Part shown: positions 17,991-26,792 of the stretch, one piece after another
Layout of the letters: every line of letters starts with the position of its first letter
Position numbering within the stretch: the first letter of the stretch is position 1
Origin: CAXPZW01 sp964221845
GTDB taxonomy: Bacteria; Bacteroidota; Bacteroidia; Flavobacteriales_D; Sanyastnellaceae
Assembly (NCBI GenBank): GCA_964221845.1
Contig: CAXPZW010000012.1
Span: forward strand, 62,001 to 126,000
Reading direction: 5' to 3'
Length of the DNA: 64,000 nt
Position numbers and translations under genes: made by a program
The notes under the pieces: generated by a model
Databases searched by the model: none
Told to the model about the DNA's origin: nothing
What the model saw: the letters and a program-made list of their open reading frames with translations, nothing else

Positions 17991-18521
17991 CTATTCGTCC
18001 TCCCCTTTGAGCTTCTTGAGTGCATCCCAGCGGGGGTCAGAAGGGGCTTCTTCGCTTTCTTCCGGTTCCCAGAGGGCGTGCTCGTCGAGCAGGTCCAGCA
18101 TCTTGGGGTCACATCCGTCTTCGGGGTGAACCGATCGGGAGGGGAGCGCCAAGTGGGCATACTCGTAGAAGTACTGTGCCAGTTCCACTTCGTAATCGCT
18201 GGGGCCCAGGATGAGGATTTCCTCGTCACTGTGGCCACGCTCGGGGCCAAACTTGACCACCAACTCAAAGTCGCCTTCGAGGGGGAGGGTCAGGGCCTCG
18301 CCGCACCGATCACATACGGTTGCAAACGAACCGCGAAGTGCGTGTTGGAAGACCAGCATGTTCTCACGGCGGTCGAGTTCCGTGGTCACCTGCACGGTGG
18401 CTTCCTGAATTTCACTGGCAGCAAACTGCTCAAAGAACGTGGGGTCCAACTCGAAGTCGAAGTGGTGCATTCCTGCCTTCAGTCCTGCAAAGGGGATGGT
18501 GTAAGCTTTCAACACGTCCAC
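17991..18521 (-). CDS. DUF177 (YceD-like) protein
   Basis: A 176-residue acidic protein of the YceD/DUF177 family, which nearly always precedes rpmF and in plants and E. coli relatives has been connected with 23S rRNA metabolism. It carries the conserved CDRCGEAL (Cys pair) near residue 70 and a second Cys near GCDPKM. Start is GTG at 18521 (a second GTG two codons later is possible). A TATCTTTG promoter box lies about 23 bases upstream. Confidence 0.85.
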   Translation of the reverse strand: MDVLKAYTIPFAGLKAGMHHFDFELDPTFFEQFAASEIQEATVQVTTELDRRENMLVFQHALRGSFATVCDRCGEALTLPLEGDFELVVKFGPERGHSDEEILILGPSDYEVELAQYFYEYAHLALPSRSVHPEDGCDPKMLDLLDEHALWEPEESEEAPSDPRWDALKKLKGEDE

Positions 18522-18543
18522 GCCGCCTCAAAATTGGGGAGGG

Positions 18544-18551
18544 CAAAGATA
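18544..18551 (-). promoter_or_regulatory. Putative -7 box for DUF177-rpmF
   Basis: The minus strand reads TATCTTTG, matching TAnnTTTG, placed between the pdxA stop and the DUF177 GTG. Confidence 0.45.
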
Positions 18552-18559
18552 GGGAGTTT

Positions 18560-19636
18560 TTAGCTACGCCCTGCGCCCGTGCTCTCTTTTTCGTTTTTCT
18601 TCTTGGGTTTCTCCTGGGGTTGGAGCGGATTCGCTGCGAATTCACGGTGTTCGCGGCGGTAGTTGTAGATGTCAATCGCCGCGAAAATGGCGCTGCGCAG
18701 CGAATCCGGAGAGGCTTCTCCTTTTCCAGCCAAGTCGTAAGCAGTGCCGTGGTCGGGCGAGGTGCGCACGATGGGCAGGCCGGCGGTGAAGTTCACCCCG
18801 CTGTGGAAGGCCAGTGCTTTGAACGGGGCCAGGCCTTGGTCGTGGTACATGGCCAGGGTGGCGTCAAACTGCTTGTACACCTTGGAGCCGAAGTACCCGT
18901 CGGCCCCGTAAGGGCCAAATACGTAGTGGCCTTCGCCGCGGGCTTCGCGGATGGCGGGGATGATGACTTCTTTTTCTTCGTCGCCCAACAGGCCGTTGTC
19001 TCCGGCGTGTGGGTTGAGTCCGAGCACGGCAATGCGGGGTTGGGCAATCCCAAAGTCGCGGAAGAGCGATTCGCGCATAATGGCGAGCTTTTCCAGGAGG
19101 AGCTCCTTGGTGAGCACATTGCTGACCTCTTTCAGTGGGATGTGTCCGGTGGCCACGCCCACACGCATTTCATCGCTGACCAGCAGCATGAGGTAGCGCT
19201 CCACACCGGCCATGTCGGCCAAATATTCGGTGTGTCCGGGAAATTGGAAGTCGTCGCTTTGGATGGTGTCCTTGTTGATGGGACAGGTGACCAAGACGTC
19301 GATCTTGTTGCTGGCCAGGTCTTCTACGGCCTGTTTGATGGAGGCAAAGGCCAATTCTCCAGCGGCGCGGGTGGCTTCGCCAAATTGCAAGGGCACTTCT
19401 TTGTCGCTAACCGATATAAGGTTAACCCGCTTGGAACGTGCGTCATCGGCGTTTTGGATGCCGTTGTGTTTGAACTGGTCAAACCCCAATTGCTTGCGCG
19501 TTTCGCGCAGGACTTCGGCATGGCCGTAAATGATGGGGGTGACGATCTCGCTCATGCGCTGGTCGCTGAAGACCTGCAGGATGGTTTCCAGGCCTACGCC
19601 GTTGATGTCTCCGATGGTGATGCCGACCTTGATCAT
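18560..19636 (-). CDS. pdxA: 4-hydroxythreonine-4-phosphate dehydrogenase
   Basis: NAD-dependent oxidative decarboxylase of the vitamin B6 pathway. The 358-residue protein begins VGITIGDINGVGLE and shows the metal-binding histidines in FPGHTEYLAD, LNPHAGDNGLLGDEE and AMYHDQGLAPFK. It ends in a lysine-rich tail (EKPKKKNEKE) longer than usual. With pdxJ in the same window it completes two steps of the same pathway, though the genes are 14 kb apart. The order pdxA-DUF177-rpmF-fabH-accB-accC is typical of the phylum. Confidence 0.96.
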   Translation of the reverse strand: MIKVGITIGDINGVGLETILQVFSDQRMSEIVTPIIYGHAEVLRETRKQLGFDQFKHNGIQNADDARSKRVNLISVSDKEVPLQFGEATRAAGELAFASIKQAVEDLASNKIDVLVTCPINKDTIQSDDFQFPGHTEYLADMAGVERYLMLLVSDEMRVGVATGHIPLKEVSNVLTKELLLEKLAIMRESLFRDFGIAQPRIAVLGLNPHAGDNGLLGDEEKEVIIPAIREARGEGHYVFGPYGADGYFGSKVYKQFDATLAMYHDQGLAPFKALAFHSGVNFTAGLPIVRTSPDHGTAYDLAGKGEASPDSLRSAIFAAIDIYNYRREHREFAANPLQPQEKPKKKNEKESTGAGRS

Positions 19637-19688
19637 GTGCGGTGTGCGAAGTGGATGGCAGCGTTAACCATTTTTTGGCGCTCGCTGT

Positions 19689-19702
19689 GCACCTTTTGGT
19701 GC
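19689..19702. other. Hairpin in the pdxA leader
   Basis: GCACC-TTTT-GGTGC is a perfect 5-bp stem with a four-base loop, between the predicted pdxA promoter (19741-19748) and its ATG at 19636, in a leader of about 100 bases. A regulatory role is possible but unproven. Confidence 0.3.
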
Positions 19703-19740
19703 GGGTGATTGTCTAATCTGTGCCCCGGTGAGGCAAGGCG

Positions 19741-19748
19741 CAAATTTA
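19741..19748 (-). promoter_or_regulatory. Putative -7 box for pdxA
   Basis: The minus strand reads TAAATTTG, matching TAnnTTTG, which implies a leader of roughly 100 bases. Confidence 0.4.
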
Positions 19749-19864
19749 AAGAATCGTCTGACCTGCGATTCTGAGTCCATTGTCGCACCTTGCGATATTA
19801 CAAATCGGCCGCTTGGCTGTTTTTTAAGGGAGGGAAAAGTCCTCCTTTCCCGTACTGTATTCAC

Positions 19865-22558
19865 ATGGTAAACGCGCGCATCCCGTCTATTGTCCTGTTG
19901 CTCTTCCTGATTTTGGGAGTGGGGGGATCGCTGCACGCCACTCACAACCGCGCGGGGGAGATCACCTACCGCCACCTCACGGGCAACACCTACGAGGTCA
20001 CCATCACCACTTGCACCAAAACCTCGGTGATTGCCGATCGCGATTGGTTGCAGATCAACTGGGGTGACATTCCCGAGGGCGGCCAACTCGACAGCCTCGA
20101 GCGCCAAGAGCCCATCTCCTTTTTGCCGGACATCGACAGCCAGATCAACCGTTACGTAGGTACCCACACCTACAACGGCCCGGGCACTTACACCATCACC
20201 GTACTCGACCCCAACCGCAACCAAGGGGTACTCAACATCCCCAATTCGGTGGATGTGCCGTTTTGCATCCGCTCGGAGTTGATCATCAGCCCGGTCACCG
20301 GGCACAACGACTCGGTACAGCTGCAAAACAACCCCAAAGAACAGGCGTGCTTGAACCAGCTGTGGATACACAATCCCGGCGCGTTTGACCCCAATGGAGA
20401 CAGGCTGGAGTACAGTTTGGTGGAATGCCGCGGGTTTGATTGCGCGGTGATTCCCGGCTACGAATTCCCCGCCGAGTCCACCGCCGATGCCAGCGACCTG
20501 TTTACCATCGACCCCGAAACCGGAGACGTGGTGTGGGACGCTCCGCCCGAGGCCGGTGAGTTCAACATTGCGATTCTGATCGAAGAATTCCGTTGGACCG
20601 GCATCGAGTGGGTCAAAGTGGGATCGGTCACCCGCGACATGCAGATCAACGTGATCATCTGCGACAACCAACCTCCGGTGATCACCGAGATCCCCGATCA
20701 GTGCATCCGCATTTACGACACCCTCACCATTGAAGTCGAGGCCGACGATCCCGACGGCAATTCCATCTCACTCACCGCTGTAGGGGGGGCGCTGAGCAGC
20801 GTGGAGAATCCGGCCACCTTCAACCCCATCAGCGGCATCTTCACCTGGGCACCCGAGTGTGCCGAGGTGCGCGCGCAGCCCTACCAAATGCTCTTCAAAG
20901 CAGAAGACAACGTCTCAGGCATCGACCTCACCGACATCGAGACCGTGCAAATCCAAGTGGTGGCCACCCCGGTGGAAAACGGCGCAGCCGAACAACTGGG
21001 GGCGCAAATGCAGATCACTTGGGACCCACACACCTGCTTGGACGAGTTCCCTGAAGAGGATTGGGAGGACTTCAACTACAAGATTTACCGCCGCATCGGT
21101 TCCTCGGACTGGGAACCCGATTACTGCGAAACCGGCATTCCTGAAGAGGCCGGATATACCTTGGCAGGCACCGTACAAGGCATAGATGCGTCGAGCTTCT
21201 CGGACGACTTGGGCGATTTCTTCAGCGGGTTCTACTGCTACCGCATCGTAGCATGTTGGCCTGATGGCGCTGAGAGTGTGGCCTCTGAAGAATTCTGTGC
21301 CGAACTGCGTCTGGACGCCCCGCTGATGACCAAGGCTTCTGTGGATGTGACCGATGCGGCCAACGGCCAGGTGTCGGTGGAGTGGTTCACCCCCATCGAG
21401 GTGGACACCGAAACGGTCCTTCCTCCTTACCAATACCGCCTGTACCACAGCAACGGTTTTGCCGACGCCACCGATTTGATCTACACCAGCGTGGAGAGCA
21501 GCGACCTGTTCTTTGATGACCTGTCGTTCACCCACTCGGGCATCGATACCCAGACCCAAGGGCACACCTACAAAGTGGAGTTCTACGCCAACGGAGAGCT
21601 GTTCAGCACCTCGCAGAATGCCACCTCCACCTACCTGACCTTGGAGCCCAACGATAACCAAATCACGTTGGTGATGAACTTCCAACAGCCTTGGAACAAC
21701 ACCGCTTACGACGTGTACCGCTTTGATCCGGACGTGACCGGGTTTGTGCTCATTGGCACCGCTACCGAGCCTACCTACACCGACACGGGCCTGATCAACA
21801 ACACCGAGTACTGCTACCAAGTGGTGGCTGCCGGTACCTACGACACCCCGGGCATTCCCGATCCGTTGGAGAATTTCTCCCAAGAGGTGTGCGGTCAGCC
21901 CTTTGACCTCACCCCGCCCTGCGCCCCGACGCTGGATGCCTTGGCTGATTGCGAAGCGCAACAGACCTACCTCGAGTGGGTGCAACCTGCCACCCTGTGT
22001 GGCGCGGATGATGTGACCGGTTACAACCTGTACTACGCCCCCACCGATACCAGCGGGTTTGAGCTTCTCGCCAGCATCGACAGCGCGACGGACACCACCT
22101 ACATATTCAATGAGAACTTGGACTTGAACACCATTGCCGGCTGCTTCTATGTGACGGCCTTGGATTCGCTGCTGCCAGGTCCGGACGGGTTCTTGGCGCA
22201 AAACGAAAGTCTGCCCAGCGACACAGTGTGCACCGACAACTGCCCGGAGTACGAACTGCCCAACATTTTCACCCCCAACAACGACGGGTTCAACGACTTG
22301 TTCCAACCCTTCCCAAGCTACCGCTTCATTGATTCGGTGGAGTTCCAAGTGTTCAACCGTTGGGGCGGATTGGTCTTTGAAACGACCGATCCCGCCATCG
22401 AATGGGACGGCACTTCCATGAACTCGGGTGAACCCATTGCCGACGGGACGTATTATTATGTCCTCAAGGTCTTTGCCATCCGGCTGACTGGCATCGAGGA
22501 ATCCGCTACGAGCGGGTACATCACCGTGCTGGACACCAAGGGCAGTTTCCGCGAGTAA
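19865..22558 (+). CDS. Large surface protein with type-B (gliding-motility) C-terminal sorting domain
   Basis: An 897-residue exported protein with a signal peptide (IPSIVLLLFLILGVGGSLHA), a beta-rich N-terminal part with Ig/cadherin-like segments (PDGNSISLTAVGG, GIFTWAPECAE), fibronectin-III-like repeats (about residues 370-800), and a C-terminal domain starting at LPNIFTPNNDGFNDLF and containing FNRWGGLVFETT and ADGTYYYVLKV. That tail is the gliding-motility-associated / T9SS type-B sorting signal, so the protein should be exported by the type IX system and displayed outside the cell. Adhesion is a reasonable guess. The ATG at 19865 gives the clean signal peptide. Confidence 0.88.
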   Translation: MVNARIPSIVLLLFLILGVGGSLHATHNRAGEITYRHLTGNTYEVTITTCTKTSVIADRDWLQINWGDIPEGGQLDSLERQEPISFLPDIDSQINRYVGTHTYNGPGTYTITVLDPNRNQGVLNIPNSVDVPFCIRSELIISPVTGHNDSVQLQNNPKEQACLNQLWIHNPGAFDPNGDRLEYSLVECRGFDCAVIPGYEFPAESTADASDLFTIDPETGDVVWDAPPEAGEFNIAILIEEFRWTGIEWVKVGSVTRDMQINVIICDNQPPVITEIPDQCIRIYDTLTIEVEADDPDGNSISLTAVGGALSSVENPATFNPISGIFTWAPECAEVRAQPYQMLFKAEDNVSGIDLTDIETVQIQVVATPVENGAAEQLGAQMQITWDPHTCLDEFPEEDWEDFNYKIYRRIGSSDWEPDYCETGIPEEAGYTLAGTVQGIDASSFSDDLGDFFSGFYCYRIVACWPDGAESVASEEFCAELRLDAPLMTKASVDVTDAANGQVSVEWFTPIEVDTETVLPPYQYRLYHSNGFADATDLIYTSVESSDLFFDDLSFTHSGIDTQTQGHTYKVEFYANGELFSTSQNATSTYLTLEPNDNQITLVMNFQQPWNNTAYDVYRFDPDVTGFVLIGTATEPTYTDTGLINNTEYCYQVVAAGTYDTPGIPDPLENFSQEVCGQPFDLTPPCAPTLDALADCEAQQTYLEWVQPATLCGADDVTGYNLYYAPTDTSGFELLASIDSATDTTYIFNENLDLNTIAGCFYVTALDSLLPGPDGFLAQNESLPSDTVCTDNCPEYELPNIFTPNNDGFNDLFQPFPSYRFIDSVEFQVFNRWGGLVFETTDPAIEWDGTSMNSGEPIADGTYYYVLKVFAIRLTGIEESATSGYITVLDTKGSFRE

Positions 22559-22590
22559 GTCCGCTAACTTGCACCCCCAAATCACCAACC

Positions 22591-23184
22591 ATGTTCACCG
22601 GCATCATTGAAGCCTTGGGCACCGTGGTTTCGCTCCAGCGCGAAGGCACCAATGTGCACCTCACCTTGTCTTGTCCGTTCACCTCAGAACTTCAAATTGA
22701 CCAAAGTTTGGCCCACAACGGCGTGTGCTTGACCGTGGTGGCCATCGAGGGCGACCAGTACACGGTGACCGCCATCGACGAGACCCTGCAGCGCTCCAAC
22801 ATCGGCGACTTGCAAGCAGGGGATGTGGTCAACCTGGAACGGTGCACTCAAATAGGTGCTCGCTTGGATGGGCACATTGTGCAAGGCCATGTAGATGCCA
22901 CCGGAAGCGTGGTTTCTGTGGAGGAACAAGACGGCAGTTGGGTGTACACCTTGGCGTATCCGGAATCACACCGGGCGCTGCTGGTAGAAAAAGGTTCGGT
23001 GACGATCAATGGGGTGAGCCTCACGGTGGTGGACGCGGGCATGGAGACTTTTTCGGTGGCCATCATTCCATACACCTACCAGGAAACCACCTTTCACACG
23101 CTAAAGCTCGGTCAGCGCATCAACCTGGAATTTGACATCGTGGGCAAGTACGTTATGCGTCTTGCTGAGGTGAGGAGCCTGTAA
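22591..23184 (+). CDS. ribE: Riboflavin synthase alpha subunit
   Basis: Dismutates two lumazines into riboflavin. The 197-residue protein is made of two lumazine-binding repeats: the first begins MFTGIIEALGTV and includes SLAHNGVCLTVV, the second begins near HIVQGHVDATG and includes GSVTINGVSLTVVD. No FMN riboswitch is seen upstream. Its last 32 bases overlap the opposing lptB gene. Confidence 0.96.
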   Translation: MFTGIIEALGTVVSLQREGTNVHLTLSCPFTSELQIDQSLAHNGVCLTVVAIEGDQYTVTAIDETLQRSNIGDLQAGDVVNLERCTQIGARLDGHIVQGHVDATGSVVSVEEQDGSWVYTLAYPESHRALLVEKGSVTINGVSLTVVDAGMETFSVAIIPYTYQETTFHTLKLGQRINLEFDIVGKYVMRLAEVRSL

Positions 23185-23917
23185 AGTCCTTGGCGCGGCG
23201 GAGCTGGAAGTTTTGCCCCAAGTACACTTTACGCACTTGTTCGTCGGCGGCTAACTCTTCGGCCGTGCCGCTGCGCAGGATGTTGCCTTCAAACAGCAGG
23301 TACGCGCGGTCGGTGATCGAGAGGGTTTCCTGCACGTTATGGTCGGTGATCAGGATGCCGATGTTCTTGGTTTTCAGTCGCGCGACAATCCCTTGAATGT
23401 CCTCCACGGCGATGGGGTCTACTCCGGCAAACGGTTCATCCAGCAGGATGAATTTGGGGTCGGTGGCCAAGGCGCGTGCGATTTCTGTGCGGCGGCGTTC
23501 TCCCCCTGACAGTACGTTGCCGCGGTAGGTACGGCGGTGCGCCAATCCAAACTCTTCCAACAACGCCTCCAGGCGCATGTGCTGCTCCTTTTTGGTCAGC
23601 TTGGTGAGTTCGAGTACGGCTTTGATGTTGTCTTCCACCGTGAGTTTGCGGAAAACGCTGGCCTCCTGCGGCAAGTAGCCGATGCCCAACTGCGCACGCT
23701 TGTACATGGGCAGGCGCGTGATGTCTTGGTCGTCCAGGTACACCGCGCCTTCGTTGGGTTTGATCAGCCCTACGATTTGGTAGAACGAAGTGGTTTTGCC
23801 CGCACCGTTGGGGCCGAGCAATCCCACGATTTCCCCCTGGTTGACTTCAAACGAGACGCCTTTGACAACGGTACGTTTGCCGTAGATTTTAACGATGTTT
23901 TCTGCGCGAAGCCGCAT
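23153..23917 (-). CDS. lptB: LPS export ABC transporter ATP-binding protein
   Basis: Cytoplasmic ATPase that powers extraction of lipopolysaccharide from the inner membrane by the Lpt bridge. The 254-residue protein shows Walker A GPNGAGKTT (residues 35-43), the Q-loop YLPQEASVFRKLTVEDN, signature LSGGERRRTEIARAL, Walker B and D-loop LLDEPFAGVDP and the H-loop ITDHNVQETL, with the LptB-specific EASVFRKL sequence. ATG at 23917 chosen over a GTG two codons upstream. Confidence 0.94.
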   Translation of the reverse strand: MRLRAENIVKIYGKRTVVKGVSFEVNQGEIVGLLGPNGAGKTTSFYQIVGLIKPNEGAVYLDDQDITRLPMYKRAQLGIGYLPQEASVFRKLTVEDNIKAVLELTKLTKKEQHMRLEALLEEFGLAHRRTYRGNVLSGGERRRTEIARALATDPKFILLDEPFAGVDPIAVEDIQGIVARLKTKNIGILITDHNVQETLSITDRAYLLFEGNILRSGTAEELAADEQVRKVYLGQNFQLRRAKDFTGSSPQQDA

Positions 23918-23937
23918 GGACACTGAGGGTTTGAGTT

Positions 23938-23945
23938 CAAAAATA
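23938..23945 (-). promoter_or_regulatory. Putative -7 box for lptB
   Basis: The minus strand reads TATTTTTG, matching TAnnTTTG, about 20 bases before the lptB ATG. Confidence 0.45.
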
Positions 23946-24073
23946 GCAGGTCAGGCCTCCACTTCCTTCCCCAGTCTTTATACATTTAAGAATCAGAAGG
24001 TTGGAAACCACAATTCGCCCATTTCGCCCGGCTACCATAAGGCTGCTTTAACGCGCGCTTAACCTGACGGGAA

Positions 24074-24081
24074 TAGCTTTG
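24074..24081 (+). promoter_or_regulatory. Putative -7 box for the two-component operon
   Basis: TAGCTTTG matches TAnnTTTG, 32 bases before the response-regulator ATG. Confidence 0.45.
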
Positions 24082-24113
24082 CAAGCGAATAACGACTTTC
24101 GACGCCACCGATT

Positions 24114-24791
24114 ATGAGCAATCACAAGATTTTGTTGGTAGATGATGAGCAGGACATCCTGGACCTGATCGGCTACAACTTAGAAAAGGAAGGGTTTGAG
24201 GTACACATGGCCAACAATGGCCGTGAAGCCATCGACATCGCGCTGCGCGTGATTCCCGACTTGATCCTGCTCGATGTCATGATGCCTGAGATGGACGGCA
24301 TGGAAACCTGTATGGAGATGCGCGAGCGCTCTCAACTGGACAATTCCATGATTGCCTTTTTGACTGCTCGTGGCGAAGACTACAGCCAGATTGCAGGGTT
24401 TGATGCGGGTGCCGATGACTACATCAACAAGCCCATCAAGCCTCGGGTGTTGGTATCCCGGGTGAAAGCCCTGTTGCGTCGTCATGAAAACTCCGGTACC
24501 AACCGCCGAACCTACTCTGCACGGGGAGTGTCCATCGACAAGGACCGCTATGTTGTGCTCAAGGACGGCGAGGAACTCAACCTTCCTAAAAAAGAGTTTG
24601 AACTGCTGGCATTGCTGATTTCACAGCCCGGCCGCGTGTTCACCCGCGAAGTGATTCTGTCTTCGGTTTGGGGGAACGATGTGATTGTGGGTGACCGCAC
24701 GATTGACGTGCACATCCGTAAACTGCGCGAAAAGTTGGGTGATGGGTATTTCAAAACCGTGAAAGGCGTCGGCTACAAGTTTGAAGGCTGA
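24114..24791 (+). CDS. OmpR/PhoB-family response regulator
   Basis: A 225-residue DNA-binding regulator: receiver domain with the acidic pair Asp10/Asp11, phospho-acceptor Asp54 in LILLDVMMPEMDG and Lys of INKPIKP, then a winged-helix domain (about residues 130-225) with LPKKEFELLALLISQPGRVFTR and DRTIDVHIRKLREKLG. It resembles PhoB, so phosphate control is possible, but no phosphate genes are in view. It shares one base with the kinase gene (TGATG). Confidence 0.95.
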   Translation: MSNHKILLVDDEQDILDLIGYNLEKEGFEVHMANNGREAIDIALRVIPDLILLDVMMPEMDGMETCMEMRERSQLDNSMIAFLTARGEDYSQIAGFDAGADDYINKPIKPRVLVSRVKALLRRHENSGTNRRTYSARGVSIDKDRYVVLKDGEELNLPKKEFELLALLISQPGRVFTREVILSSVWGNDVIVGDRTIDVHIRKLREKLGDGYFKTVKGVGYKFEG

Positions 24792-25834
24792 TGGCCACTA
24801 ACACCCCTCGGAACGTAGCCATACGTACCGCGTTTCTGATTTCGATTTCTGTGGTGGGACTGCTCACCCTGTGCGCATTGGTGCTGCCCGCGTCGATCCA
24901 CTGGGGGGTAATTCCCGTAGCCGGTGTGGTGTCATTCGGTGCGGGGTACTTCATTGTGGCTTGGGCTGTTGAGCGGTTCATCTACCAAAAGGTCAAGATC
25001 ATCTACAAGGCCATTCACCGTCTCAAGCGCACAGGCCCGCGTCCAGACATTCCCATGAATGAAGATGTGCTGGATGAGGTAAAAAAGGACGTACTCGACT
25101 GGGCCGACGACCGCGTGAGTGAAATCCGCTCCTTGCGCGAGCAGGACTCCTTCCGCCGCGACTACATCGGTAACCTTTCCCATGAGCTGAAAACACCGGT
25201 ATTCAACATCCAAGGCTACATCCTGACCCTGTTGGAAGGGGCATTGGAAGACCCGCGGCACAACCGCATATTTCTGGAAAAGGCCGCCCGTTCAGTAGAT
25301 CGCATGGTGGTGCTCTTGGAAGACCTCGACGGCATCACCCGCATCGAGTCTGGCAACCTGGAGCTTCACCTCGAAGACTTTGACCTCAACAAACTCGCGC
25401 GCGAAGTGATTGAGTCGCTGGAGTACACGGCCAAAAAGTCCAAGATCAAATTGGTGATCAACTCCTCCAAGGACGAGGTGATTCCCATCAATGCCGACCG
25501 CTCTCGCGTGGAGCAAATCCTGACTAACCTGGTGGTGAATTCCATCAAATACGGCAAGGAAGACGGCACCACCAAGATCCGCTTCTACGACATGGACACC
25601 GATTTTTTGGTGGAAGTGGCCGACGATGGCATCGGCATGACCACCGAGCACTTGCCGCGCGTGTTCGAGCGCTTCTACCGCGTAGACAAGTCGCGCTCAC
25701 GTCACCACGGGGGCACCGGGCTCGGCCTGGCGATTGTCAAGCACTTGGTGGAGGCCCACGGGCAAACCATCAATGTGCGCAGTACCGAAGGCGTAGGGTC
25801 TACGTTTTCGTTTACGATGCAGAAAACCAAGTAG
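24791..25834 (+). CDS. PhoR-like sensor histidine kinase
   Basis: A 347-residue inner-membrane kinase with two membrane segments at about residues 13-33 and 38-60, a short charged linker, the phosphorylation site His131 in NLSHELKTPVFNIQGY, and an ATPase domain with NLVVNSIKYG (N box), DDGIGM (G1), FERFYRVD (F box) and GGTGLGLAIVKHLVE (G2). It has almost no extracytoplasmic domain, so it probably senses through the membrane or through a partner. Partner of the preceding regulator. Confidence 0.95.
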   Translation: MATNTPRNVAIRTAFLISISVVGLLTLCALVLPASIHWGVIPVAGVVSFGAGYFIVAWAVERFIYQKVKIIYKAIHRLKRTGPRPDIPMNEDVLDEVKKDVLDWADDRVSEIRSLREQDSFRRDYIGNLSHELKTPVFNIQGYILTLLEGALEDPRHNRIFLEKAARSVDRMVVLLEDLDGITRIESGNLELHLEDFDLNKLAREVIESLEYTAKKSKIKLVINSSKDEVIPINADRSRVEQILTNLVVNSIKYGKEDGTTKIRFYDMDTDFLVEVADDGIGMTTEHLPRVFERFYRVDKSRSRHHGGTGLGLAIVKHLVEAHGQTINVRSTEGVGSTFSFTMQKTK

Positions 25835-25950
25835 TGGGCGCTGCGCGGGGTTGAAGGTTTTAGTGCAAGGATTTTTTGGGCAGTTTTTTTCCTCCCGCCG
25901 CCCATACCTCCCTCCTCCCACAAGTTCCTCCATTTACCTCACCTAAAGCT

Positions 25951-26040
25951 GTGTATACCCGCGTATACCCGCGTTTACACGGGTATACACGTTTCTACCC
26001 GTTTGGGACGCGGGTACAAACGGGTATACGTGCGTGTACG
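25951..26040. repeat. 10-bp-phased inverted and direct GTATACCC repeats
   Basis: The block reads as about nine degenerate decamers: gtgtataccc, gcgtataccc, gcgtttacac, gggtatacac, gtttctaccc and so on. GTATACCCG occurs at 25953 and 25963 and its complement CGGGTATAC at 25980 and 26021, with half copies TACCCG (25996) and CGGGTA (26011). The first and third full copies form an 11-bp inverted repeat GTGTATACCCG...CGGGTATACAC. It lies in the 295-bp gap between two convergent genes, so it is not an obvious promoter. Confidence 0.8.
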
Positions 26041-26045
26041 CGTTT

Positions 26046-26105
26046 GGGGGTGGGGCGGGGGGTGGAACTTGGGTGGGTGGTTTGGGGGCGGTGGCGGGGT
26101 GCGGG
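26046..26105 (+). other. G-run tract with quadruplex potential
   Basis: Plus strand carries G runs of 5, 4, 6, 3, 3, 5, 4 and 3 separated by short loops, just after the decamer repeats and 25 bases before the stop of the opposing metallo-hydrolase gene. In the metallo-hydrolase transcript the run would read as C-rich; in the kinase transcript it would be G-rich. Confidence 0.6.
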
Positions 26106-26129
26106 CCTGTTTTGAGCCGGCGCGGTTTC

Positions 26130-26792
26130 CTAGTCCAACATCCCTTTGCCCTCTGCAGGTACAAACGGGTTGTTTTCCTTCTCGTAGCCGATGGTGGTCG
26201 AAGGTCCGTGCCCGGGGTGCACCAGGAAGTCGTCCGGCAACGTATAGAGTTGTTCGCGGATGGAATGGGCGAGGGTAGGCCCATCCCCCAGTGGCAAATC
26301 CACGCGTCCTACGCTTTGGCGAAACAACACATCTCCGCCCACTACAAACCGTTGGTGGTGGTGAATGAACACCACGTGTCCGGGCGCATGTCCGGGGGCG
26401 AGTCGGATTTCAAACCGGTGATCGCCCAGGGTAATGTGGTCGCCGTGGTGTAGGGTGTATTCGGGCTCAGGGCCCGGGGTGTACGGAATGCCATACATCT
26501 GGGCCGAGCGCTCGGCCATTTCGAACATCGGGGCTTCGTCTGGGTGGGCTTGCGGGGTGAGGCCCCACGCGCGGTGCACAAAGTCGTTGCCCATCACGTG
26601 ATCGATGTGGCAGTGGGTGTTGAGCAGCAGCACGGGTTTCAGGCCTTGGCCGTCGATGAGCATCTTGAGGTGCGCGTTTTCGGCCGAGTTGCTGTTGCCC
26701 GGGTCCACGATGGCGCACTCCCCGTTTTCAGCCGTCAGGATGAAGGTGTTCTCTTGGAACGGCCCAAAGGTGATGTTCTCCAGCTGGATCAT
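26130..26792 (-). CDS. Metallo-beta-lactamase-fold hydrolase (glyoxalase II-like)
   Basis: A 220-residue cytosolic zinc hydrolase with the ligand motif THCHIDH (His60, His62, Asp64, His65), the later APGHAPGHVVF histidine, the bridging Asp in VVGGDVLF and the last histidine in HPGHGP. This is the small YcbL-like branch that often cleaves thioesters such as S-lactoylglutathione or related thiols; the substrate is unknown. The ATG overlaps the fumC stop by ATGA. Confidence 0.9.
   Translation of the reverse strand: MIQLENITFGPFQENTFILTAENGECAIVDPGNSNSAENAHLKMLIDGQGLKPVLLLNTHCHIDHVMGNDFVHRAWGLTPQAHPDEAPMFEMAERSAQMYGIPYTPGPEPEYTLHHGDHITLGDHRFEIRLAPGHAPGHVVFIHHHQRFVVGGDVLFRQSVGRVDLPLGDGPTLAHSIREQLYTLPDDFLVHPGHGPSTTIGYEKENNPFVPAEGKGMLD

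Noticed and set aside
20915..22588. 557-codon open frame opposite the type-B sorted surface protein
   Set aside because: The plus-strand gene has a signal peptide and a recognisable sorting domain; the opposite frame has neither and is a codon-bias shadow.
22559..22590. FMN riboswitch before ribE
   Set aside because: Only 32 bases separate ribE from the preceding stop, too short for an RFN element.
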